Origin: Atrichornis clamosus
Lineage: Eukaryota; Chordata; Aves; Passeriformes; Menuridae
Direction: 5' to 3'
Assembly: GCA_013400975.1 (NCBI GenBank)
Contig: WBMZ01004770.1
Span: 248,001 to 312,000 of the forward strand
Length of the DNA stretch: 64,000 nucleotides
Part shown: piece after piece, positions 25,401 to 36,430 of the stretch
Position numbering within the stretch: the first letter of the stretch is position 1
Layout: each line of letters starts with the position of its first letter
Translations under genes and position numbers: made by a program
Notes under the pieces: model-generated
The model's database searches: none
What the model was told of the DNA's origin: nothing
The model's input: only the letters and a program-made list of their open reading frames with translations

Positions 25401-25821
25401 AAGCAGCCAACATGCACTGGAGGTGTACAAGAGAGAGGGGGGTGTCTGTCTTTTTTTTTTACTTCATAGACAAAAAATTCTAGATCAAAGCAAAAACAAG
25501 CAATGATATGTGTAATTTTTTAACAGGAACTCTATAAATATTCAGTGCTGCTGTTTGGCAACATTAAGAAATCACTGAAAAATGCAGTCATTGCTAAATG
25601 TGTTCATTTGAGAGGTTTGCTGCTACAAATGTGAATCTTCAAAGGCCGTGAAACTTAACAATAGCTTTTTGGTATTAGACAGAGAGTTAATTATAACATC
25701 TATCACACTGGCAAGGTAACTAAAACAAATCCGTATCCCTCCTTAGTTTTGGGCTTGTTGAGTGAATGCTGTCAGAAGGAATTTGCCTCAGTGTATGTGC
25801 TTGGTGATGTTATCAAAGTGT

Positions 25822-25955
25822 CTGTCAGGGAGAGCATTTAATGCTGTTCAGAGGCCTGAGCCAGCGCGCTGGGATTGGCAGAGACAGTGACAGAGGTGAC
25901 CACGGCGGGTCCTGACAGTTTGAATGCAGAATTATATAGTGCACTGACAAAGTGT
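25822..25955 (+). repeat. Unidentified two-copy sequence, copy 1
   Basis: This segment aligns by eye with about 28815-28955. The shared core is gctgg(g/a)attggcagagaca, continued by gacagaggtgaccacggcgg here and by aggatggagttgacacgggc in the other copy, then ggtcctgacag / ggttctgtcag. Weaker similarity extends upstream (gtctgtcagg / gcctgtcagc, gctgttcaga / attgttcata). It is not CR1 3' end or MIR as I know them. It may be an old interspersed repeat family of which both are fragments, or a local duplication. Confidence 0.65.
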
Positions 25956-28814
25956 CCAGTTTATTTAAACTGGGGGACAGGGTGTGCAGGAGACAAAGGA
26001 GAAGCAAAGAAAAGGTTAACTTACCAAAATTTTAATTGAGCTCTGAGTGACTGTTTTTGAATAATTGGTTGTGTCAAAACGTAATGATCACCGGCTTGGG
26101 AAGCCTCAGCCTTTCACCCTCAGGTCACTGGCTCAAATCTGGGCTGTGCTGGGTGTAATGACTGATGTTCAATACCAGCTAATGTGAAATGAATTGCTGA
26201 TCTCTGCCCAGCTTCTACTGGATAAGGATCTGCATCACCAATAGTGTGTGCTGGGAGTCCCGGCAAAGGCAGCATCCAGAGCTGATCTCCTTTTTGTGTA
26301 AGTTCCCTGCTGAGAATTGGTTCTCTGGTATGTGAGACCTTGCACTGTTGCTACAGTGCTTTTATTAATGCAGTGAAAAGATGAGAACTTTGCTGTTCAA
26401 TGTTTCCTGCCTGTGACATTTGAGTGTGTTTGGTGAAACCTTAGCAATCCTTCACTAACTCTAAGGGGCCCTGCACAGCACTCCAGGGCTGCTGGCACCC
26501 AGGGCAGCAGGATTAATCACTAAGGATTTTTCTCTGGGGTCTGGACACAATCATTTCACTCCATATATAAGAATGTTTTAAAGTTTTTATCTTCCAGAGA
26601 CAGGGAAATAAAAATAATAGCCATTGCACAGACAACATTAACCCACACTATCACTCCCCAGCTGTGTCATGAGCCATTTTTTTCTGCTGCTGGAGTGTGA
26701 GATCCATCACTGGAAGTTTCCTGGAACACATTGAATATTTCTGAGTACACCTGTCTCTGTACAGATCTGGTCCAGAGCCACTCTTCCCGAAACACATGCC
26801 ATACTGCAGGCACTGGGAGCTTGGACCAGGGAATTGCTTTGATGGCCCAGTAGATCAAAGCAATTCAGCAGTTGCTGTTTTACCATTTGAAGTGTAGGAT
26901 CCTTGGTATAAGTGCCAGAAGAAAGGTTTGTGTGTCCCAGAATAAGCTGTAGAAAGTTTCTCTAGGTTTCTTGAGTATTCTCTATGAATACAAGACAGCC
27001 TTTAACAGTCCTAAAATATCTTGAATTTGTTGGCACCTTTGAAAAGTTTCAGATCTTCCAGACAGGCAATCCAGATGAGAAAAACTCACAAACTTTAAAG
27101 TTGAAGTTAATTGTTTCCAAAGAAACCAGCTCAGATTTAGCAGTATAAAGCCATCTCAGGCTTGTATACCCGTGGAGAAAGAAATTCCCTTCCTGGTATA
27201 GTTTTGCTATTGATTTTAAAAATGAAAGAGGTTTCACCATTGACTCAGCAGGCCTGGAGAGGACTTAGTGTCAGTTTCATGAGTTCATGAAATCTTTTTT
27301 CTGATTACCCAAGTTATTTGGTGGTGAGTCACTTTATACTCCTCAGTGAGAACTGAGGAGAGTGTAAGAATGCAGGCTCTCCAATTTCCTATTCCACTGT
27401 GTTACCCAAACAGCTGGATCTTCACTCAGACTCTTGTGGGAATGGCGAAGGTTATGAACCAAGCTGTTCGACTGGGTTGTGGGTCCTCTCCAGACACATT
27501 CCAGCTGAGAGTGCTGGCATTTGAATGAGAGAAGGTCTTGACATCTTAATTCTGGACTAGCAGGTATCACTCCCCATGCAAATATAATTTCTTACAGCGT
27601 GAGCAAGTAACATATGTCCAGCCCCCGCACTGCAGGAGCCCCAGGGAATGGACAACTGAAGTCCAAAAGCCAAACATATTTCCTGATTAATTGGGCCCTT
27701 GAGGCTTTTGGGTGACATTAAAGAATCTGCCAGTCATTTTCCCCACCTCTCACCTCTTCTTTTAGATAGTAAGAAATAAAATAGCATAAAATCTGCTTTC
27801 AAGACCTCATTGCAATGAGTCATTTCATTCCAGATGCTTTGTACCTTCTGTGAGATCTCATCCTGTAAGGGGCAGGGTACATATCTTGAATGCCTACTTC
27901 ACCTACAGAAAGAAAGAATACATGCTCAGCTGCTCCTCTTCCAGCCAGGGGTACTGGCTTGGACAGTGCCCACCATGTTGTGAAATTGATGGAATAAGAA
28001 GATAGCTTTTGGGATAAAAGATTGTAATCAGAAAGAGAGCCATTTTCTAAAGACAGAAAATATCTGCAGATTAAGAGGCTAGTGAAGTGTTAAAAGATGC
28101 TATCTCTCTGTGGCTGATTTTGGGAAGAACAGCCTTGAGACACTCAGAGGTCATGGAGATCACTGCAACAGACGTTTTATCTCCTCCACACAGCAGGAAG
28201 GTGTCTTCCACCTTAGGTTGGCATGGCTGCATTGGTGACAAAAAAATGGCCCCATGTCCAAGAATGCAAACATCACCAAGTTTTTATCTTTTTCTCATGC
28301 AATAGATCATTTTCCCTATGTGCCCTGGTGGAGAAGTGGTGACTGTCTAAGAGATGATTCAAAATTTTTAAAGAGTTCTATATTTTTATTTATTTTTGAC
28401 TAGTAAGAATGGCATGATTGATTAGGAGCATTGTGTCTGAAGATTCTTGCCACCTTCAGCATACTCCCCCAAAGAAATTGCCCGTGTGGGTTCATCTGAC
28501 CATCAGGATTCATCTCCTGACTGCTTGGCCTTTCCCCATCCAGCGTGAGAAAGAAAATCTGAACAAGAACCATGTTTTTTTCATGTTGCCTTTGCCATAG
28601 GATGCAGCATGTTTTTATATGGTGTGTGTAAGGGGAAATTCTCTGATGAGGGATAACACCAGCATGCACCAACAATATGACAACCTCTTGGTGCCTTGCA
28701 AAATTCCACCCAGTTAAAGGGAACTGGAGAGGAGATATATGGCTATTAAAGTAAAACATAACTGCCTGTCAGGGAAAAGTAGTGACAACATGCACCGAAA
28801 GCTCTGCCACCTAA
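25956..28814. other. Unique non-coding DNA, no gene seen
   Basis: No gene is supported. Around 26085-26290 there is a stretch with a box-B-like word (ggctcaaatctggg near 26129-26142) that might be a decayed tRNA-derived SINE, but no A box or tail can be seen. The rest is unremarkable single-copy sequence. Confidence 0.5.
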
Positions 28815-28955
28815 TGCCTGTCAGCAGGAGTGGGTAGTTTTTAACATTGTTCATATTCCTCAGCAAATGTGCTGGAATTGGCAGAGACAAGGATGGAGTT
28901 GACACGGGCAGGTTCTGTCAGCTCAGATCTGGAGGTGAACTGTGTGTATCTGAAA
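28815..28955 (+). repeat. Unidentified two-copy sequence, copy 2
   Basis: Second member of the pair described at 25822-25955, same orientation, roughly 3 kb downstream. The best block is gctggaattggcagagacaa, followed by a diverged but co-linear stretch ending ggttctgtcag. The divergence (roughly one third of positions by eye) makes it old and argues against recent tandem duplication. Confidence 0.65.
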
Positions 28956-31900
28956 CCTGGTCCTGACAGCTGCATCCAGGCACAGGCATGTTTAGGAATC
29001 GGGAGGGGAGGGACCAGTCAGAGCTTCACCTTCTCCCAAGGAGGCAAGGTCCGTGGGTAGGAAAAGGAAGGGGGCAGGGAGAGAGAAGGAACAACAAAAA
29101 ACAATGCCTATTATGTTTCATGTCAATGTTGCTGTCATTAGGTAGTCGGAAAGATTTCAAACAGATAAACTCCCCTTTGGTATGGCAGACTGCCTTGGCA
29201 GCCAATTTTAGGCCTTGATTTGATTGATAAACTCTTTGTGACAAGGAAGGATAAAAGAGGCCCCTAGTTTGGTACATATAAATAGGAAATTAGCTGGCAA
29301 AGTTGTCAAAGATAATTAACTCTCTGATTCTGTGTGTCTATTCAGGTTGACATACTGAAATTATTTAGAAATGCACATGTCAACGCTCTGACAGAATTTG
29401 GTGCTGATCAGATAAACAGTTTTTGAGATGTCTGATTGTAAAATGATGTAAGAGCTTAGCTGGTGGTTTTATCATTATGCATTCTCTTAGCAGCAGCAGG
29501 TATCAAACGCAACACCATCCTTTAATGTGCGAGATTCAGAGATCCTGAGACAAAGTTAAGCGCTACTTCACAGCACTCAGCTCACTTGTTTTGTTCCTTG
29601 CCCCTAGGTTAAACAAAATACTAATAACGTGCTAAATTTCTGGGTGTTCATCTGCTCCTCATCCTTTCCCCAGGCACAATTGGAAGTAGCAAAGATAAGG
29701 GTCTATGAGATAAGAGGTCTGAAAGCCGTGGCGTTTTGTTACTTCTTCAGAGGAGATAAACTACTCACTGCTATAATCCCAAACTCAAAGATTGACAAGG
29801 TTAGGAAAGTGCACCAGGAAAAAAATCAGTGGCTCTGAATGTCTTTATAGTGGCTCCTATCAAAGCAATGACAGAGCACAACAAATATATTTAGCATTGC
29901 AAACAGCATCTTGCCCACTGTTCTTTGTTTACAGAGGTCTGCAGTGGCCGGTGTAGCACTGCAGTTGCAATAAGTGTGTGGAGTGTACCTTCTGCATGGG
30001 ATTTGATTTCCAAGTCCCACCAGTGTCCTTGGAAAAGTTAAACTCGATGTGTGTATGTGTTGCAGAGCAGATGTGAAGGCACTGTAGCCCTCCAAAGCAG
30101 CTTGGCTTTGATTCCTTCTTGGAGAATTCCTCCATCTCGGAAAGTGTTTTTCAGCCTTCAAAACCAGCTGCTCCTTGGCAGTGGGAAGGTGTAGGCACCA
30201 AAATTTCTCTTGAACACTGTATCAATGGAGCAGAACTGGCGTTAGCTCTTTTTAAGGCACCTGGAGCTTTGTGTGGCTGTACAGACTGGTACGGAAAGCA
30301 CCACTGCCCCTGTTCTGTGAGTGAATCCTGTGGCAGCATCGAGTCAACTCACCCTTCTACTCAGATGGCTGGGATTTTTAAGTCTCTGGAGTCTAAACTC
30401 ACATCGGACACTGTCTAGCAGGCCTTGCAGCTCTTTGTCACATCTTGAAAGCTGTCAAGCAGTCCAGTTTTAACCCTGGGATCCAAACCCTAGATAGACA
30501 GCTTTGCTTGAATGCTCACCTTTCCAGTCTTGTCCAATGTGGGGTAAGTATGGAAGGAAGTGGGAAGAAAATTAATACAGACTTGGTAGGACACCCCATT
30601 GCATTTACTTAGAGGGAGAAAAGGGGCAATGGTACAACCACAGGAGAAATTACAGGCACTGGGCCTGCAGAGCCTCTCCTGGTATGCCAGCAGTGCAAAT
30701 AGGTGCCCTGTAACCTGCTTGAGCTGCTGCTGCTGCTCTCTGAAGTACTGGCTGCTGTCTGCCTCCTGCCCTTTTGTCCCTTTCCCACCACAGCTTTCAA
30801 GGCAATGTGAGCATGTGAAATGTCTTTGTCACAGAGAGGGCAAGATCTGGCACATTCAAATCAGTACTCTTGAGCCTCTCCACCAAATCTGCCTTAATAT
30901 ACACAAGTCCTGGCTCTGATTGGTGCCACTGATGAGGAACTCCAGAATCTTGCAAGGACCTACCCCAAAACCATACCATGTACGTGATCCTCTCAGAGGA
31001 TTCACAGAGGGTGGGCACAGGCTCTCTGCAACTCGGTACTGTTGAATGCACTACTGTCCTCAGTGTCAAAGTGATAATGGCAGATGCATTATACTTCCTG
31101 GGAAACCTACAGTTTCTTTTTGTCATATTTTGCACTCATTTTTGCAATGAACAATGTCTTGCCTCCCATCACTTACATTCTGGGAAGCTTTTTGCCTGTT
31201 TATAAATAGGGTCCCACTTGACATAGCAAAATTCATGATAATATTTCCTCATCCCTAAGCATTTCTGTAGTGCTCATATCTGCATTTACATTCTGCAACT
31301 ATCTTGTACCAGTAGGCACCCCAGGGGCCAGAAATTTGGCTTTAGCAGTAAGATCTTATTTTTCTCTTTTTTCTATTCACCTTAACATGAGAGTTTAAGA
31401 ATGGTGGAAGTCTGTGGTGGTTAATAAGTGAATGGATGCAGGTATATATTCCAAGTGCCGGGACAGGTAAGTGGTTTCTAAAAAGATATCCTAAACGCAG
31501 ATGTCTTTATTATGTTCATCATGTCTAATTCAGCCCTCCCAGCACATGGCAGTGGGAGGCTGCTCATAAAGAAACTGGTATTCTCATGTATAATTCAGTA
31601 TTATTTAACCTTCCATATAGATCACTGGTTTAGGATGAATTATCTTAGAGCTGCATGCCCCTGTGTTGTGTGCTATCTATCTTACAATAGGTTTGTAACT
31701 TATCACAATTGAAACCAAAGGAATAAACTGGAAGGAAATGCACTTTTCTCTTGAGTGGTTCTTGTTAGAGCTTAGTTGAAATGTAGCATCTTACAGAGAC
31801 TCTGTTTTTACACAATTTGATGATGAAGGCTTTGCTGCAGGCAACCTGGAAACATGAAATAGGACTTTAATCATAACACTTCCACTTTTCTCCATTGGGA

Positions 31901-32004
31901 GCTGTAGGTGTGCAGTGCCTCAGAATAGAAACCTGCTTTTATTTTGATGCCCAATATGGATTTATGTGCCTGGGCTTAGATATGCAGATTTGAAAACAAT
32001 GTCC
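28956..32004. other. Unique non-coding DNA, no gene seen
   Basis: No gene is supported. A motif-rich block lies at 29280-29480 (listed). The remainder, including short open frames near 30600-31130, shows no domain or splice pattern I can recognise. Confidence 0.55.
29280..29480. promoter_or_regulatory. Candidate conserved non-coding element
   Basis: The block contains a forkhead-type gataaaca (29411-29418), gtcaaagataattaac, gattgtaaaatgatgtaag, and ttttatcattatgcat with GATA, homeodomain and POU-like cores, in unique sequence with scattered CpGs just downstream (aacgc, tgcgag). Function is inferred from motif clustering. Confidence 0.32.
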
Positions 32005-32668
32005 CTGTACACCAGGGCTGCCCAAACGCCAGAGGTCTCACAGAAGGACAAGGGGCTCCAGGTGGGTGACAAGCTGAACACGAGTCACCTCTGCAGCAAA
32101 GGCCAGCTGCACCCTGGGCTGCACGGGGACGTGCACGACCAGCAGGCTGAGAGAAGGGATTCTTACCCTCTGCTCAATACTGGTGGGACATCCAGGATCT
32201 GCGCCCAGGCCTGGGCTCCCAGTGCAAGAAAGAGTTGGAGGTACTGGAGACAGTCCAGTGCAGGACTACAGAGACTAAGGGGCAGAAGAATCTGACACAT
32301 GGGGAAAGGCAAAGATTGCTGAGGCTGTCCAAACTGCAGAAAAGGAGGCTCAAGGGATATTTTGCCTGCTTTTGTCAATGTCAGATGGTAGAGTGTAAAG
32401 AAGACAGAGTCTGATTCTTCTCAGTGCTGCACAAGTTGAAATACAGGAAATGCACTTTAAATACAGGTTGATTTTTTCAATATGAGGGTGGTCAAACACT
32501 GGAACAGGTTGCCCAGGGTGTGCATGGAGTCTCCATCATTGGAGATTCTCAGAACACCATTGGACATGCTCCAGAGCAACCTGCTGTAACTGACCCTGCT
32601 TGGAAAAAGGGTTGGACTGGACAATCTCCAAAGATCCCTTCTATCCCAAATTCATAGTATGGAATTGT
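32005..32668 (+). mobile_element. CR1 LINE fragment (3' part of ORF2 plus 3' UTR), 5'-truncated
   Basis: The stretch follows the CR1 consensus in order. A 'gagaaggacctgggggt...ggtggatgacaagctgaacatgag' block (here 32045-32085) comes first, then the 'gccaa...catcctgggctgca' block, then 'ctgggctcccagtgcaagaaagac...ggagagagtccagtgc' (32210-32265). The 3' UTR follows: tgagggtggtcaaacactgg and aacaggttgcccagggtgtg near 32483-32522, and the terminal ggttggactggacaatctcc near 32609-32628. This is the C-terminal end of the CR1 endonuclease/reverse-transcriptase polyprotein, now broken by frameshifts and stops. The usual 8-bp terminal repeats are degraded. 5' truncation is normal for CR1 insertion by target-primed reverse transcription. 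Confidence 0.93.
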
Positions 32669-34299
32669 CTTTTCCACAAAACCCAGGCTTTCTTCTAAGG
32701 AGAAGTGCATAGGTGGCTGTGTCCTGGAGCGGGAGTAACTTCCTCATAACTTGTTGGCAGATGCTTGACACATCTGTTTGCTTTAGATTTCCACTGAAAA
32801 GACATTTCTGTTCCTGCATCACATGTGTCAAATTCAGCTTCTGGGGAAATGTACAGATGTTCACACACAGAGAAGAAAACAACATGCCACGGGAGTATGT
32901 CATGGTCGTAGCTATATCTTACACTGTATTAATGAGGAAAATATGTTTCCTTTAATTAAAACATTTTGCCTGGGCTTCAGATATGTTGCGATTTTAACAG
33001 GCTTTTATTTGTGTGTGGTTAATAAACACGTTGGATGTGTGTGTGCACAGTGATGCTCACATGCTGCTCTTTCTATCTAGCTCTAAGGATGAGCCCAGTG
33101 TTGATGGTGAGGTTGTTGTGGGGATTTTTTTTTAGGAAACTGCATGCCAATACTTCTGTTGCCTTTCATCTGCTGCTTCTTTGTGTGATTTTTCTCAGAA
33201 AAATAGTTAGAGTACTTATGGAACAGTCTGAGACTTCTTAGGAGTTAAAAGTGGCAGGTATATGAAGAACAGGGAAAGTGCTACATGTGCCATGAGGACT
33301 GGGAAGCAGTACTGGGTATTTGGTGAAATAAATAGGGTGAGAAAGGGGTCTCTCACTCATCTTCAATTCAGCGTTCTTCTGGAGCTTAAAAACCAGTAGC
33401 TATTCTGTTTTATTTCCATATGTTGGCCATATGATCGTGCCGTCTGTGCATATCCTTTTTCCATTTCCACGCACTTGATTTCTAGACAGAATTATGTTTA
33501 TTTCGAAGGTGTGGTAAATTTTGCTGTTAATGGATTTGGGAGCTTGAATCCTCTCTAAGAAAGCATATAATTTTTTTTAACCCTTTTCCAGACCTGATTT
33601 CCTCTCCTGTACTGACAAGTTTTCTTTCTCCATCAAGTAGGACAAAATGTGTGGTCTTGAATGATATCAGCAGGCAATCTGTGATTGTTCTGCTTCTGCA
33701 GTCACATTGTCATTTGGGGATTTTGTAGTCTCCTGATCTGTATATGGGGCCAAAAGAGTTCCAGCTGTGAATAATTCATTCTTCAGCCAGTATTATTGAG
33801 GTGCCTGCTACCTAGAAAACTCAGGGTGCCGTTGTGGTCTCTGACTTGCATCTGTGCCAGAAGCTTTATACAATTCCAGGGAAGCTAGTGTCCTGTTTGC
33901 TGAGATATTATAGGTGAGTTCTGTGCCCTACACAAGAGAAATATTTAGGCTTTTCAGGGGACACACTTTAGTAACTGTTGGCATATACATTTCCCTAAAA
34001 ATTTAGACCTGTGTTACACAGAGGGAACAAAAAATCTCAGAGGTCAGGGCCCACATCTGCTCCACAGCTGCAACAAACATCAACTTAATCACCGACTTTC
34101 GTGGTACTGAGTAAACTATGGCTGATATTGTCTTCCTAACTAAGTAATGAAAGGTCTTGGGAATATCTCAGTAGGAATGCAGGAATGGAAAAAGGGAACA
34201 ACTATGGACATTTTCTTACAGAGGGAAAAAATGAGCCTCAGTAGCAAAAATAAGAATAGAAAATAGGTTTTCCAAAGTTCTTTTAGAAAGCAGAATTGC
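32669..34299. other. Unique non-coding DNA, no gene seen
   Basis: Single-copy sequence between two CR1 remnants. No reading frame of interest, RNA gene or further repeat was recognised. Confidence 0.55.
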
Positions 34300-34455
34300 A
34301 AAATCAGTGGATTAAAGGCAGTTTTCTGGATCTACTGATGATTTTAGTAATGCATTTGATGTGGTTTCTCATGACATTCTTGCTTGCAAAACAAGTTTAC
34401 ACAGTGGTTTGGGTATAAACATTGTGTTGTAAGGAGTGCAAACTGGTTGAAGGAT
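34300..34455 (+). mobile_element. CR1-like LINE remnant encoding reverse-transcriptase motif A
   Basis: Read from 34334, the + strand encodes TDDFSNAFDVVSHDI, which matches the catalytic block of CR1/L2-type reverse transcriptases (family pattern DFSKAFDxVSHxIL; the Asp of motif A is retained). About 50 nt later, in a frame shifted by one, 34429-34455 encodes VRSANWLKD, matching the following 'W(V/L)xNWLxx' block at the expected distance. The frameshift and a stop between them show it is dead. The sequence downstream to about 34930 may be further decayed LINE but I cannot align it. The older look suggests it predates the 32005-32668 element. Confidence 0.75.
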
Positions 34456-36254
34456 AATTATTAACAGCAATGCAGGATGTTTTGGGGAGGTGTTTAGCAG
34501 AGGCTGGCACCAAGATGGGATTTATGTTGATTCTTAGCTGCTGGTAATGACCTGAAAGCAGGAGGCTGTGCTAACAAAATCCCTGGATGGCAGTCACTTG
34601 GGAGATGGAGTGGACAGTGAGGCTGCTCAGATATGTCCAAACAGACTTCCAGAGCATGGGCATAGAACAGCAAACAGCCCAATGCAGTATGGAAAAGGAG
34701 AAGCTGATGCATGAGGAAAACCTCATTGTGAGGGAGAAACCTAGAAGAACATTTTGCTGACAGAGACCTGAGGTGATAGATGACAGAAGATGAAATATAA
34801 ATTTGTGTTGCAGGGACATGGCTGCAAGAAAATCCCAAATAGGATGGGCAGGAGGCAGGAATTTGTGATCAGAATGGTAACCTGTCTCAAGACCATGCTG
34901 CATTTTGGGAGCCTCAGATGAGATTGAGTGAGAATTCAGAGAAAATCACCAAGTTTATGTGCCCATGTGTGGATGTGTTTATGTGCACCCGAGTGACAGT
35001 GGCTCAGTCTTTGAGAGCTGCTGAAACTGAGGGTGCAAGGATACGACTGTGAGTAGGAATGTGAAAGGTATAAGCACCATGGTGTTAGAAAAAAACAGTA
35101 CAGGGTTTTATTAAGGGATTGCTAAGAATAATACAAATGAAACTATCAACTGGAAAATTGAAGCAGGATGTTAATGAAAACATCCTGGATGAATGAGGTC
35201 ATTTAGGCTGGAAGATTCTCCTTTGGGTCTTTCAAATTCAGTTTGGGGACAACACTCAGCAAGAACTGTGGGGATGCAGTTCTGCCTTGACTCTGGAGGG
35301 TGGGTGAGTTGAACTGGTTTTTAGGAAGCATGAGCTTCTCAAGTCTGCAAAATACTGTGTTTTCTGGGTTTCATGACTGGAAGTTTTCCACAGAGCAAAC
35401 CTCCCATGTCAGCCACAAGCAGAAAATCAAAATTGTCTTCACCATTTGGCCTGAACAGGTCACCTGAGGCCTCGCTGGCTTGTGTGCTAATTGACATTTG
35501 AGCATCTACACTTCCAGAGGTTTGTGCCATGGATGAGTGGTGCAAAGTGTGCAGGGCAGTGAGGCCCCTCTGCACACCCAGAGGCTTCCACCGTGGTTGT
35601 GTGTAGAAGCCTCAGTCTGTGCAGACAAGGCTGAGGGGGTGTGGACAGACAGATTAATGTGAATTTGTGCGGTTCGTTGGTTGTGCAGAGCTTGAACAAT
35701 CAAATCCCTTCAGTTCACTCCACTAACTGGATTGCTTATGACAAAATCACAGCTTTTTCTCTAACCCTTTTAAATCTCCATTTTGAAAAAAATTGGAAAT
35801 GACATGGTAAAGTAAGACCAATTAACATTAACAATTGCAGTTTATTTGCTTCCACTGTTTTACAGCATGCAGTCTGGTAGAGCAACATGCATGGCTGTTT
35901 TGGAGACATCAAAATAAATAAGTAAATAAATACATAACCCTGTGGGCTTACAGATTGAGTCAAGGAGCAGGAGATTATTCCTGGCACTCAGAAAAAATTG
36001 TTGCCTTTGAAAACACCAGACATTGACAGTTTTGCATCAGGACAAAATTTGGATGAGGTGGAATCTCGCCATTCACATTGTGCCAATTCAGCAGATGTTT
36101 CAGGCAATTCTGGAAGGTAAAAAGAAATGAATAGAGACTAGAAACCAAAACCAATCCCAGATCCCTTGAGACAAAGGTTACTATTTCTCCCCGACCAACT
36201 CTCCTTCAGGTGTTAGTGAGATAGGGTTACCTAAGCATTTATATTTGTGTTTTA
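34456..36254. other. Non-coding DNA, possibly decayed LINE at its start
   Basis: The first about 470 bp could be continuing LINE body but shows no clear motif. The rest is unique sequence. A short AAAT-type microsatellite (35911-35936) is listed separately. No gene is supported. Confidence 0.45.
35911..35936 (+). repeat. Imperfect (AAAT)n microsatellite
   Basis: The run aaaataaataagtaaataaa continues with tacata, about six imperfect tetranucleotide units. Confidence 0.8.
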
Positions 36255-36430
36255 GGGCTGTGTAGCACTTTTAGATAGAAGAGGTGTCAAAGCTTATAAC
36301 AAAGAGGGTATGTGTCATTATCTCAATTTTACAGGTAAGGAAACAGAAGCACACAAAGGTGCTAAGACTTGCTGGCAAAGCACTCAGCAAACCACAGCAG
36401 AGCCAAGCACCTGACAGATGATCCTGTGTG
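36255..36430 (-). repeat. MIR-type SINE remnant (reverse), the best-preserved copy
   Basis: The stretch cattatctcaattttacag, then gtaaggaaacagaagcacacaaaggtgctaagacttgct, then gcagagccaagca, follows the reverse complement of MIR along more than 100 bp: 'attatccccattttacagatgaggaaactgaggcacagagaggttaagtaacttgcccaaggtcac...ggcagagccgggat'. Upstream gtgtagcacttt and agagggtatgtgtc fit the MIR 3' region. Divergence is substantial but the co-linearity is clear. Confidence 0.75.

Larger units (their letters stand above)
23466..25821. other. Unique non-coding DNA, no gene seen
   Basis: No gene is supported. It includes two motif-rich blocks listed separately (24090-24270 and 25250-25400). The remainder is ordinary AT-rich unique sequence. 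Confidence 0.55.
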
